Assembly (NCBI GenBank): GCA_002296185.1 | Contig: DBHM01000021.1 | Span: 1,154 to 50,197 of the forward strand | DNA: 49,044 nt | Direction: 5' to 3' | DNA from: Alphaproteobacteria bacterium UBA828 | Lineage (GTDB): Bacteria; Pseudomonadota; Alphaproteobacteria; UBA828 | Shown here: positions 35,125-43,187 of the stretch, in pieces | How the letters are laid out: every line of letters starts with the position of its first letter | Position numbering within the stretch: the stretch's first letter is position 1 | Program-made: the position numbers and the translations under genes | Notes under the pieces: generated by a model | Databases searched by the model: none | The model's input: only the letters and a program-made list of their open reading frames with translations | What the model was told of the DNA's origin: nothing

Positions 35125-37194
35125 TTGAAAAATTTATTTTTTTTCATTTATTTAGTTCTCGGTATCAATCTAGTTAGCACTACAACGGCACTAGGTTTTG
35201 ACAAATCTATTCCTATACCACCACCATTTTCTGGGCAAGATGCACAGTATTTCCAGCAAGCTATCCGTGCCGCAGAAACCGGGAAATATACTCTTGCAAT
35301 TGATCTTGCTAATAAGATCCAAGATTCAGTAGCCAAAGAAACAATAATATGGCTAGCCTATTCAGCGCCCTTCAGCTTCCCTTCTTTCGAGGAAGTTTCC
35401 AGCTTTATTACTACGCATCAAGATTGGCCACGACAAGTTGGTTTAAGATCAAGCGCAGACCGTGCCCTATCAACAGAAACATCAGACGAAACTGTACTAA
35501 ACTGGTATCATCTTCAAGATCCGGCTAGTTCTCTAGGAAGAATTCGTTTAGCAGAAGCCCTATTTAATAATGGAGATATAGAACTTGGAATAAAACTTAT
35601 AAAGAAGTCTTGGCACGAAGATGAATTTAGTATCAACATGCAGAGATCTATAGAGAAAAAATTTAAACCTTTCTTAACAAATGAAGATCATATTCAACGC
35701 CTAGATAATCTATTATGGAAAAATAGATACAGATCAGCAAAACGAATGTTTCCCCATGTCAGTGAAGGGCATGAATCTCTAGCCAAAGCTCGATTGGCTC
35801 TAAGGAATTTTGAGGGTGGAGTAGATAGACTTATTTCTAATGTTCCAATAAGTCTCCTTAATGATCCCGGTCTAATTTATGAACGTGTAAGGTGGAGAAG
35901 ATCAAAAGGAAAGCACGAGTCCGCTCAAGAACTTTTATTAGCCACTACAGAAGATCAAGTTGAACCAAAGCGTTGGTGGATAGAAAGAAATTTTCAAGTA
36001 AGAAGATTATTGCAAGAAAACAATATTAATAAAGCCTATCAAATAGCAGCAGAGCATGGGCAAATACATTCTAAAACATTTTCTGAAGCTGAATGGCTAG
36101 CTGGATGGATTGCCCTAAGAAAAATGAACAATCCAAAGCAAGCCTTAAAACATTTTTCTAGTATTTATAATATTGTATTTATGCCAATCAGCCGCTCAAG
36201 AGCAGCTTATTGGTCAGGCAGGGCGAATATCTTAATAGGAAACCAAATTGAAGCTAATTCATGGTACAGAAAAGCTGCACAATTTTGCACAGCATTTTAT
36301 GGTCAACTAGCAATAGCCTCACTAGCCCGCTCTAACTCACCTCTGCCAAAATGCTCCGAAAAATCAAGAGATATGAATTATAAAAATAGTGAGATAATGA
36401 ATCATCCTCTATTTGCATCAGCTTATAGACTAGCATTCTCAAAAAATGACAAGCTTACAAATTTAATGATTAGACAATTAGCTAGAATTTCTAAAAAACC
36501 ACAAGATTACAGTCTTATCTCATCTTTTTCAAAAATCATAGAAAGGCCTGACTCTGGGATCTCTGCAGCAAAGCAAGCTTCACGTAATGGTTATCATAGT
36601 GAAAAAAACCTATTCCCAATCCCCAAAGTAAAATTTACCTTGCCAAATGATCAACTTGAACACGCATTAGTACTTGCAGTTATCAGACAGGAAAGTCAAT
36701 TCTATGATAAAGCCATAAGTTATGCTGGTGCTAGAGGTCTTATGCAGCTAATGCCCCGTACAGCTAAATTTTTAGCAAAAAAAATGAAGATACCCTATAG
36801 ACGAAGTCAACTAATACATAACCCTGGCTATAATATCAAACTAGGAAGCTTTTACCTTAAGCAACTTATAGAAAGGTTTGATGGATCATATCCACTAGCA
36901 ATAGCCGCCTACAATGCAGGCCCAACAAACGTAAAAAGATGGATAAAAAAGTATGGAGACCCTAGAACGGATCCACAAGTAGATATTGTTGACTGGCTAG
37001 AACAAATACCACTTGGTGAAACACGAAACTATGTCCAAAGGGTGATTGAAGGCTTACAGGTGTATAGGTATAAAATAGCCCTGAACACACCATTTGGCAT
37101 TGAAACAGATCTTACAAGTGGCTTTAATAAGACTGAAACTAAAATGAATTGCTCCGCTAGTTTTAATTTCGAAGATTTTAATATAAATTGTTGA
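35125..37194 (+). CDS. slt: Soluble lytic murein transglycosylase
   Basis: Exported enzyme that cleaves peptidoglycan glycan strands to 1,6-anhydromuropeptides. Starting at TTG 35125, a signal peptide is clear (MKNLFFFIYLVLGINLV, then STTTA near residue 22). The long helical superhelix typical of Slt70 follows to about 500. The C-terminal lysozyme-like domain carries the catalytic Glu523 in AVIRQESQFYDKAISYAGAR, then GLMQLMPRTAKF, YNIKLGSFYLKQLIERFDG and AIAAYNAGPTNVKRW. Length is 689 residues. No other start upstream keeps frame, and the TTG sits directly at the signal peptide. A TATAAT box lies at 35040-35045. Confidence 0.92.
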   Translation: MKNLFFFIYLVLGINLVSTTTALGFDKSIPIPPPFSGQDAQYFQQAIRAAETGKYTLAIDLANKIQDSVAKETIIWLAYSAPFSFPSFEEVSSFITTHQDWPRQVGLRSSADRALSTETSDETVLNWYHLQDPASSLGRIRLAEALFNNGDIELGIKLIKKSWHEDEFSINMQRSIEKKFKPFLTNEDHIQRLDNLLWKNRYRSAKRMFPHVSEGHESLAKARLALRNFEGGVDRLISNVPISLLNDPGLIYERVRWRRSKGKHESAQELLLATTEDQVEPKRWWIERNFQVRRLLQENNINKAYQIAAEHGQIHSKTFSEAEWLAGWIALRKMNNPKQALKHFSSIYNIVFMPISRSRAAYWSGRANILIGNQIEANSWYRKAAQFCTAFYGQLAIASLARSNSPLPKCSEKSRDMNYKNSEIMNHPLFASAYRLAFSKNDKLTNLMIRQLARISKKPQDYSLISSFSKIIERPDSGISAAKQASRNGYHSEKNLFPIPKVKFTLPNDQLEHALVLAVIRQESQFYDKAISYAGARGLMQLMPRTAKFLAKKMKIPYRRSQLIHNPGYNIKLGSFYLKQLIERFDGSYPLAIAAYNAGPTNVKRWIKKYGDPRTDPQVDIVDWLEQIPLGETRNYVQRVIEGLQVYRYKIALNTPFGIETDLTSGFNKTETKMNCSASFNFEDFNINC

Positions 37195-37258
37195 AAATAT
37201 CAGATGTTCCCATTCATTCAATGTTGAATGGCAAATTTAAGCCTGAAAGCGGTTGTGG

Positions 37259-38254
37259 GTGAAAAAAATACCTAAAACTAAAGTCAACGCTAAAGACATA
37301 AGAGATGCAGCTGTACGCCTAAGTGGAAATTCTTTATTAACTCCATTACTGGAGTCAAAAGTATTAAACGCACAAGCGGGTGCGAGGATTCTGGTCAAAG
37401 CAGAAACACTACAAATTACTGGTTCATTTAAATTCCGCGGAGCGTTCAACGCTATTTCTCAATTTAATAGAACTGAATTAGATACTGGAGTTCTTGCTTT
37501 CTCTTCAGGCAACCATGCACAAGCAATAGCATGCGCAGCTAAAATCCTTAACACCTCTGCCTTACTGGTAATGCCTCAAGATGCTCCTAAAATTAAACTT
37601 GAGGGCACAAGGTCTCATGGGGCTGAGATTCATACATACGATAGATATAGTGAAAATAGAGAAGAAATTGGTGATAAAATTGCAAAAATTCGTGGTTTAA
37701 AAATTGTAAAACCTTATGACGATATCGCAGTAATAGCTGGACAAGGGACTGTAGGACTCGAAATCATAGAACAATGCAAAGCAGCTAATATTGTACCAGA
37801 TATTATTTTTGTCCCTACTGGGGGCGGTGGACTACTCGCAGGCATATCTATAGCAGTCCATAAAGATTGGCCAAATGTCAAAATTTATTCTACTGAGCCC
37901 GAGGGGTGGGAGGACCACAAAATTTCTCTAGATTTAGGATATAGAAGACCAGCTCCAAATCCTGAATTACATACTATTTGTGACGCTCTCCTTGCACCAA
38001 TACCAGGGGAAATAACCTTCCCAATTAATAAAGCACACGTAACAGGAGGACTTATAGTTGATGATAAGGAAGTATTACACGCTATTGCTTCAGCTTTCAT
38101 AAATCTTAAAATAGTTGTTGAGCCGGGAGGGGCAACTGCCTTAGCTGCGGTTATGTCAAATAAAATTAATATCTCTGGAAAGACAGTAGTAGTGGTTGCT
38201 TCCGGTGGTAATGTAGATAAAGATATATTTAGATTAGCCTTAAAAGAGGACTAA
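37259..38254 (+). CDS. Threonine/serine dehydratase-like PLP enzyme (fold type II)
   Basis: Cytoplasmic PLP-dependent beta-eliminating enzyme. The PLP lysine Lys58 lies in ITGSFKFRGAFNAI, the substrate loop is SSGNHAQAIACAAK near 83, the phosphate-binding loop is PTGGGGLLAGIS near 182, and the C-terminal part has VEPGGATALAAVM and VVVASGGNVD. It lacks the C-terminal ACT regulatory domain of biosynthetic IlvA, so a catabolic threonine/serine ammonia-lyase, serine racemase or hydroxyaspartate dehydratase is more likely than the isoleucine enzyme; sequence alone does not decide. The start is probably GTG 37259 (331 residues), with TTG 37253 as the alternative. It ends three bases before the mlaA-like gene. 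Confidence 0.82.
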   Translation: MKKIPKTKVNAKDIRDAAVRLSGNSLLTPLLESKVLNAQAGARILVKAETLQITGSFKFRGAFNAISQFNRTELDTGVLAFSSGNHAQAIACAAKILNTSALLVMPQDAPKIKLEGTRSHGAEIHTYDRYSENREEIGDKIAKIRGLKIVKPYDDIAVIAGQGTVGLEIIEQCKAANIVPDIIFVPTGGGGLLAGISIAVHKDWPNVKIYSTEPEGWEDHKISLDLGYRRPAPNPELHTICDALLAPIPGEITFPINKAHVTGGLIVDDKEVLHAIASAFINLKIVVEPGGATALAAVMSNKINISGKTVVVVASGGNVDKDIFRLALKED

Positions 38255-38257
38255 GCG

Positions 38258-39373
38258 ATGGTAAGAGTGCGTAATATATTCTCTATTATCGGAATTACTT
38301 CTACAATTCTTTTTTTGTCAATTTATTATTTTTCAAAATCCTCTCAGGCACAAAACTTACAGAATATACCTAAAGATTTCTATGAACGTATGTATTCTGC
38401 AGCAAAAAAAGATATAGAAATCGCTGAGGCACATGGCACAACTATTGATGTAGGAAGAAGAGGCGGGTTTCACCACCTTCGCACAAGTGTCATTAGTATT
38501 ATTTCCGAACACCCAGAACTAGCTTCTCAGGTAGTATCGCAAGCGATAAAGATCGCTCCTAATGAAAAAAAAGTATTACTAGACCAAATTCATAAAAGTT
38601 TTCCTTTTTTCTTTTCAGAGCATAGAAGGAAGGAAGCCCATCCCTACTCCTCATACACTTCAACTAATAACGCTAGTAAATTGATTTCCCAAAAAACATC
38701 CTCGCCTAGCAGCCAAATAAATAATTTAGATCAAAAATTTATTAAAAATAATAATTTAATGGATGGTTATGCCCTGATAGACCCCCTAGAGAGGATTAAC
38801 CGTATTTTTTTCTATACAAACGGTGCTCTTGATTTTTTAGTCTTTGAACCACTTGCAAAAACTTATCGCTTCTTTTTACCCACTAGCGCCAGAAAACATA
38901 TACGGTTAGCGATTAATAATCTGGGCGAACCTCTAACTTTTGTTAATGATATTATTGCTCTAGATTTCTCTAAAGCTACAGTTTCGCTTGGTCGATTTGC
39001 TATAAACTCAACGTTTGGAATCGCAGGTTTTTTTGATGTAGCAAGTCAACTTAACCTCCCTTCCCACTCATCAGATCTAGGTAAAACTCTCTATAACTAT
39101 GGTCTAGGTGATGGAATTTATTTAGTGCTTCCTTTTTTTGGGCCCACCACAACACGCGACTCTTTTGGAATAATTGGGAACATGGCACTAGACCCAAAGT
39201 CTTGGATTTTAAACTCCTCTTCAAGACTAAGACTTTCTCTTACGCAGGGTATTGTTGAAAGAGAATTTTTGATTGAACCGATTGATGAATTTATTAAAAA
39301 AGCTGACAATCCTTATGAAGCTGTTAGGGCTTGGACTTGGCAAAAACGTCAGCAAACTCTATTAAATGATTAA
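38258..39373 (+). CDS. MlaA (VacJ)-family protein with N-terminal extension
   Basis: MlaA proteins sit at the outer membrane and remove mislocalised phospholipids from its outer leaflet, passing them to MlaC. The MlaA domain occupies about residues 165-365: YALIDPLERINRIFFYTNGALD, LAINNLGEPLTFVNDIIALD, RFAINSTFGIAGFFDVA, GLGDGIYLVLPFFGPTTTRDSFG. Two features are odd. First, no cysteine follows the N-terminal hydrophobic segment (FSIIGITSTILFLSIYYF); the likely cut is after KSSQA, so it is not a typical lipoprotein. Second, an extra segment of about 110 residues with a short helical repeat (SEHPELASQVVSQAIKIAP) and a Ser/Asn/Lys-rich linker precedes the domain. No other mla gene is nearby. Confidence 0.85.
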   Translation: MVRVRNIFSIIGITSTILFLSIYYFSKSSQAQNLQNIPKDFYERMYSAAKKDIEIAEAHGTTIDVGRRGGFHHLRTSVISIISEHPELASQVVSQAIKIAPNEKKVLLDQIHKSFPFFFSEHRRKEAHPYSSYTSTNNASKLISQKTSSPSSQINNLDQKFIKNNNLMDGYALIDPLERINRIFFYTNGALDFLVFEPLAKTYRFFLPTSARKHIRLAINNLGEPLTFVNDIIALDFSKATVSLGRFAINSTFGIAGFFDVASQLNLPSHSSDLGKTLYNYGLGDGIYLVLPFFGPTTTRDSFGIIGNMALDPKSWILNSSSRLRLSLTQGIVEREFLIEPIDEFIKKADNPYEAVRAWTWQKRQQTLLND

Positions 39374-39383
39374 ATAATCGCAG

Positions 39384-39400
39384 ATACTATTATATAGTAT
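39384..39400. repeat. AT-rich palindrome between two convergent genes
   Basis: ATACTAT (39384-39390) is the perfect reverse complement of ATAGTAT (39394-39400), with three bases between. It lies between the stops of the MlaA-family gene and scfR. GATACTAT recurs at 39413-39420. It could be a weak bidirectional terminator, but it has no T-run and AT-rich palindromes arise by chance. Confidence 0.35.
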
Positions 39401-39417
39401 TAGGAATCTTATGGATA

Positions 39418-40791
39418 CTATACATTATTTAATTCACACATTGGACAACCACAGGCCTTTTTGAAACCATCCTCTTTAGGTCGACTATTGAAATCCAAAC
39501 TATCTGCATTTGCAAAGTTCCTAGACTGACTTGCCTCACATCCCACAATAGTAACTAGTGTAGGCTCACTTGACCTATGGCCAAAGGCCCCTAAAGATGA
39601 CGTCCTAATTGAGAATGATGCAAACTCAAGTCCATTAGGCATGATAACCTTGCTAGGAAATATAGAGTAACTACCTGCACCCAGACCATAAAGATTCCAG
39701 CGAGGACAAAGACCCCCAAATCTTGGTGGGTGAAATTTGTTAACACTAAACCTATGTAAAATTCTTCCTGATGAGTCAATCTGCAAAAGAAAGAGGGGCA
39801 CTCCTTTAGATCCAGGCTTTTGCAAAGATGACAAGCGATAACATAGTTGCTCAAGTGAGACGCCAAATCTTCGAGATAACAATAAAAAATCATAACGAAG
39901 ATCTTTTACCGACTCTTGAAAGGCCATATAAGGCATCAATAGACATCGAGCCATATAATCTATTAAAGATTCTTTTAAAATACGCTTTGAAGAGGGATCC
40001 CTTAAACCACTTTTATCCACGTTATCAGCTATAGAATCAGACCATTCTAATAAAGCTAGCTGTCGTGCCATATGAAATACCCGCTCTTCTGCATCAAGGA
40101 CCTCAGACAATAAGATCCTCCTTCCGTGTCTATCATACCTACTTAGTGTATCTTCCATTACCTCAATTGGCATTACCCTTACTCGAATCCCGTGCCTTAC
40201 CTCCAATACATTTGAGAGCTCTGCCAATAATTCGATACCTTTAGTTAGGAAAAGTTGCCCGAGTTCATCTGTAAGCGACTCTAGCTCAGAAAAGTAATTT
40301 TCTTGTGCCTGAAAATAATCCAATACCGCCTCTTTAGGGCTGGACGTATTTGCAATAAATAGGTCTCCATCAGAACCAGAATCTTTATTTTGATCAGCTG
40401 CTGCACCCCCTAAAATTAGACGTTCGGCCAAATCTTTATAAGCCTTATATAATTCAAATATTGCTTCACTGCCTAAGGGACTTGCAGCTACAATGTCTTC
40501 TATATCCTGGGCTGATATTTTAGCGTTTACAAATATAGGATCAGAGAAAACTTCGCGCAATTGAGCAGCGACGCGACCTTCATCTGTTCCAGCAAATTGA
40601 ACTAAATCAATATCAAATGTTTGGCCGAGCCGGAGTAAAAATTGAACAGTTGCAGGTCTTTGGTTCCTCTCAATTAGATTAAGATAGCTTGTAGAAATAC
40701 CTAATTGGGCAGCCATTTCTGCTTGTGTGTTACCATGCCTTTGTCTAAGGCGACGAACACGCTGGCCAACCATAATTTTTCTATCATCCAT
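39418..40791 (-). CDS. XRE-family regulator of the ScfR/RamB type (short-chain fatty-acyl/glyoxylate metabolism)
   Basis: DNA-binding regulator of 457 residues. The helix-turn-helix lies at about 8-62 (VRRLRQRHGNTQAEMAAQLG, ISTSYLNLIERNQRPATVQ). The middle part has the IrrE-like fold of the family (IRVRVMPIEVMEDTLSRYDRHGRRILLSE, FHMARQLALLEW) but no HExxH zinc motif, as usual for this family. The C-terminal part (DUF2083 region: RFGVSLEQLCYRLSSLQKPG) ends with ACGCPMCELNNV: C447, C449 and C452. This is shorter than the tail I remember for the family, where a third spaced Cys and RAFPP follow. Divergent from aceA by 181 bases, so aceA is the likely target; RamB of Corynebacterium controls aceA similarly. 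Confidence 0.87.
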   Translation of the reverse strand: MDDRKIMVGQRVRRLRQRHGNTQAEMAAQLGISTSYLNLIERNQRPATVQFLLRLGQTFDIDLVQFAGTDEGRVAAQLREVFSDPIFVNAKISAQDIEDIVAASPLGSEAIFELYKAYKDLAERLILGGAAADQNKDSGSDGDLFIANTSSPKEAVLDYFQAQENYFSELESLTDELGQLFLTKGIELLAELSNVLEVRHGIRVRVMPIEVMEDTLSRYDRHGRRILLSEVLDAEERVFHMARQLALLEWSDSIADNVDKSGLRDPSSKRILKESLIDYMARCLLMPYMAFQESVKDLRYDFLLLSRRFGVSLEQLCYRLSSLQKPGSKGVPLFLLQIDSSGRILHRFSVNKFHPPRFGGLCPRWNLYGLGAGSYSIFPSKVIMPNGLEFASFSIRTSSLGAFGHRSSEPTLVTIVGCEASQSRNFANADSLDFNSRPKEDGFKKACGCPMCELNNV

Positions 40792-40825
40792 GAGGAAGTT
40801 ACCGAGTAATTAATTGAAATATAAA

Positions 40826-40869
40826 TATTTACTAATATTACAATATATTAATTGTAAATATTGTAAATA
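40826..40869. promoter_or_regulatory. Clustered GTAAATA-type half-sites between scfR and aceA
   Basis: Four related half-sites lie in 44 bases: TATTTAC (40826-40832), TTACAAT (40838-40844), ATTGTAAAT (40851-40859) and ATTGTAAAT (40860-40868). The second and third form an inverted repeat with 6 bases between; the third and fourth are direct repeats abutting each other. Spacing and placement suit an operator for the divergent XRE regulator. The background is AT-rich, which weakens the case. Confidence 0.5.
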
Positions 40870-40972
40870 ATACATAAATACAACATTAATATCAATCAGT
40901 TATAGACTTTTTTTTTCAATGATCCCATATTCCGCACACTGAATTTCAAAATACCCCCTTAGGAGGTTAACT

Positions 40973-42289
40973 ATGAGCGAAGAAGCATTTAGGCACTTGG
41001 TCTCAAGCGAAGATAAAGATCGCTTTACTGGAATTAAAAGAAACTATTCACCGCAAGAGGTCGAGAAGCTCAGAGGCTCTTTGAAAGTCAAATATTCAAT
41101 TGCCGAACATGCCTCAAACAAACTTTGGTCAATCATGAAAGAGCAACCATATGTAAATGCTCTTGGAGCCATGACAGGCGGTCAAGCAGTGCAAATGGTT
41201 CGAGCTGGCCTTAAGGCAATATACCTTTCTGGCTGGCAAGTAGCAGCAGATGCTAATGGAGCTAGCCAGACGTATCCTGACCAGAGCCTTTATCCTGCTG
41301 ACGGAGGGCCAGCACTAGCCAAAAGAATAAATAATGCGCTAACTCGAGCCGATCAAATTCAGCATCTAGAAGGCTCTGAAGGACAGATGACTGAAAATGT
41401 TGATTGGTTCGCACCAATTGTTGCCGACGCAGAAGCAGGATTCGGTGGATCACTTAATGCTTTTGAAATCGCCAAGGCATATATTGAAGCGGGAGTTGGA
41501 GGTATTCATTACGAAGACCAATTAGCTGCCGAAAAAAAGTGCGGGCACCTTGGTGGAAAAGTTTTAATACCTGTATCCCAACATATACGTAACCTCAATG
41601 CAGCTAGGCTAGCTGCTGATATTATGGGAGTACCTACAGTAATAGTTTGCAGAACGGATGCTGATAGCGCTCAATTACTAACTTCTGACATTGATGACAG
41701 AGATAAACCTTTTATAAACGGCGAAAGAACAGCTGAAGGCTATTTTCGATTGCGAGAAGACGAAGGTATGGAGCGTTGTATTGCAAGGGGCTTAGCTTGC
41801 GCGCCTTACTCAGACCTAATATGGATGGAGACATCGAAACCAAATCTCCAGCAAGCTCGAACATTTGCAGAGGCTATTCACAAGGAATTTCCAGGAAAGC
41901 TTCTAGCTTATAATTGCTCACCTTCCTTCAACTGGCGCGCTAACTTGGATGCAGCAACAATAGAAAAGTTTCAAGTAGAACTTGGGGCTATGGGATATCG
42001 CTTTCAATTTGTAACATTGGCTGGATTTCATAGTCTTAACCATGGAATGTTTGAGCTTGCAAAAGGATACCAAGCAAGGGGAATGGCAGCCTATTCAGAA
42101 CTCCAGGACGCAGAGTTTGCCTCTGAGCAAAATGGCTATACCGCAACAAAACATCAACGTGAAGCAGGAACCAGTTATTTCGATGCTGTTAATATGGCAG
42201 TAAGTGGTGGTACCGCCTCAACAACAGCTATGGGTGAATCTACCGAAGCAGAACAGTTTAGTAAGGATTCTAAAGTAGCTGCTGAGTAA
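40973..42289 (+). CDS. aceA: Isocitrate lyase
   Basis: Cleaves isocitrate to glyoxylate and succinate, the first step of the glyoxylate bypass for growth on acetate or fatty acids. The active-site signature is KKCGHLGGKVLIP with catalytic Cys190. Other conserved segments are YLSGWQVAADANGASQTYPDQ near 84, FAPIVADAEAGFGGSLNAFE near 146 and LAYNCSPSFNWRANLD near 312. The 438 residues match the E. coli type. A near-perfect AGGAGG lies six bases before the ATG, the strongest ribosome site in the window, suggesting high expression. Malate synthase is not in the window. Confidence 0.97.
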   Translation: MSEEAFRHLVSSEDKDRFTGIKRNYSPQEVEKLRGSLKVKYSIAEHASNKLWSIMKEQPYVNALGAMTGGQAVQMVRAGLKAIYLSGWQVAADANGASQTYPDQSLYPADGGPALAKRINNALTRADQIQHLEGSEGQMTENVDWFAPIVADAEAGFGGSLNAFEIAKAYIEAGVGGIHYEDQLAAEKKCGHLGGKVLIPVSQHIRNLNAARLAADIMGVPTVIVCRTDADSAQLLTSDIDDRDKPFINGERTAEGYFRLREDEGMERCIARGLACAPYSDLIWMETSKPNLQQARTFAEAIHKEFPGKLLAYNCSPSFNWRANLDAATIEKFQVELGAMGYRFQFVTLAGFHSLNHGMFELAKGYQARGMAAYSELQDAEFASEQNGYTATKHQREAGTSYFDAVNMAVSGGTASTTAMGESTEAEQFSKDSKVAAE

Positions 42290-42295
42290 AAAGTT

Positions 42296-42347
42296 TTGGC
42301 GCAAGCTGTGATCCCGGACAGTGTTTAACACTGCATAGCATGCGCAA
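42296..42347 (+). other. Structured segment in the 3' region of aceA
   Basis: Directly after the aceA stop, GCGCA (42299-42303) pairs with TGCGC (42341-42345), extended by TT (42296-42297) and AA (42346-42347). Inside is a perfect 15-base palindrome CAGTGTTTAACACTG (42319-42333). The segment is visibly richer in G+C than its surroundings and is followed two bases later by a strong terminator hairpin. It could be a stabilising 3' UTR fold or a 3'-end small RNA. Confidence 0.45.
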
Positions 42348-42349
42348 TG

Positions 42350-42390
42350 GGGTAGAACTGGAAAATTTTCAGTTCTACCCTATTTATTTT
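42350..42390 (+). terminator. Intrinsic terminator between convergent aceA and pyrE
   Basis: Perfect 11-bp stem GGGTAGAACTG (42350-42360) and CAGTTCTACCC (42370-42380) with a 9-base loop, followed by a T-rich run (TATTTATTTTT). It ends aceA transcription. The symmetrical stem could serve pyrE from the other strand, although the A-run on that side is poor. Confidence 0.88.
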
Positions 42391-43070
42391 TCATATCTTT
42401 TATGCTCAGCAGACCACCCATCAGGATCCTCCAGGAATTGACGAACCGATATTAGCTCCCCTTCTGTTGCTCGGCCTGTTTCAAGAGCCACTTGCAAAAG
42501 GTTATCAAGATCACATAACGCAGTAATACTTAAGTTAGCATCTTGTAATTTTGGTTTGGCTGATTCAGTAATTCTTGAGAATACAACAGCCACATCATGT
42601 ATTTCAGCTCCAGATGACCTAAGAGCCGAGACAAATTTCAAAATACTTGTTGCTGTAGTAATAAGGTCCTCGACAAGCAGAAGTCTTCTACCAGTTACAT
42701 CACCTCCCTCAATTTGACTTCCTGTACCGTGAGATTTAGGCTCAGGACGCACATAAACAAGAGGCAAACCCAGTCTATCAGCAACAAGAGAAGCATAAGG
42801 CACTCCAGCAGTAACCCCTCCAGCTATTATATCACAGTTTAGAGGCTTTATAACCGATGATAGGCCACTCGCAATAGTAGACCGGGCATCTGGGTGAGAG
42901 AGAATTTGTCTACAATTAATATAAAAAGGAGCAAGCAAACCAGAGGTGAGTGTAAATGGGTTATCCGCTCTTATAAGAAAGGCATCCGCATCAAGAATAG
43001 CTCTAGCTATAGTTTTTTTGTGTTTCTCATCAATAGATAAAACCCTGGATTTAGAGTAATCTGAAGACAT
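42384..43070 (-). CDS. pyrE: Orotate phosphoribosyltransferase
   Basis: Adds the PRPP ribose-phosphate to orotate, giving orotidine 5'-phosphate. The 228 residues show the substrate segment NPFTLTSGLLAPFYINCRQIL near 36, AGGVTAGVPYASLVADRLG near 82, PEPKSHGTGSQIEGG near 107 and the PRPP loop RLLLVEDLITTATSILKF near 130. The family PRPP loop usually has a Gly where this has Ala after TT, a mild variant. It is divergent from pyrF, with 117 bases between. Confidence 0.93.
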   Translation of the reverse strand: MSSDYSKSRVLSIDEKHKKTIARAILDADAFLIRADNPFTLTSGLLAPFYINCRQILSHPDARSTIASGLSSVIKPLNCDIIAGGVTAGVPYASLVADRLGLPLVYVRPEPKSHGTGSQIEGGDVTGRRLLLVEDLITTATSILKFVSALRSSGAEIHDVAVVFSRITESAKPKLQDANLSITALCDLDNLLQVALETGRATEGELISVRQFLEDPDGWSAEHKRYEK

Positions 43071-43187
43071 TTTATCCCCTGTAATTTATCAGTATTCTGA
43101 TGCCACTATATTAACAGCTAACTAATATAAACTCATGTTGTAAATTATACTTCGTAAAAATATATACCAAAATAGAAAGACCTCATT

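Noticed and set aside
37210..37231. 7-bp stem CCATTCA/TGAATGG between slt and the dehydratase gene
   Set aside because: Short, no T-run, and these genes may be cotranscribed; no evidence for function.
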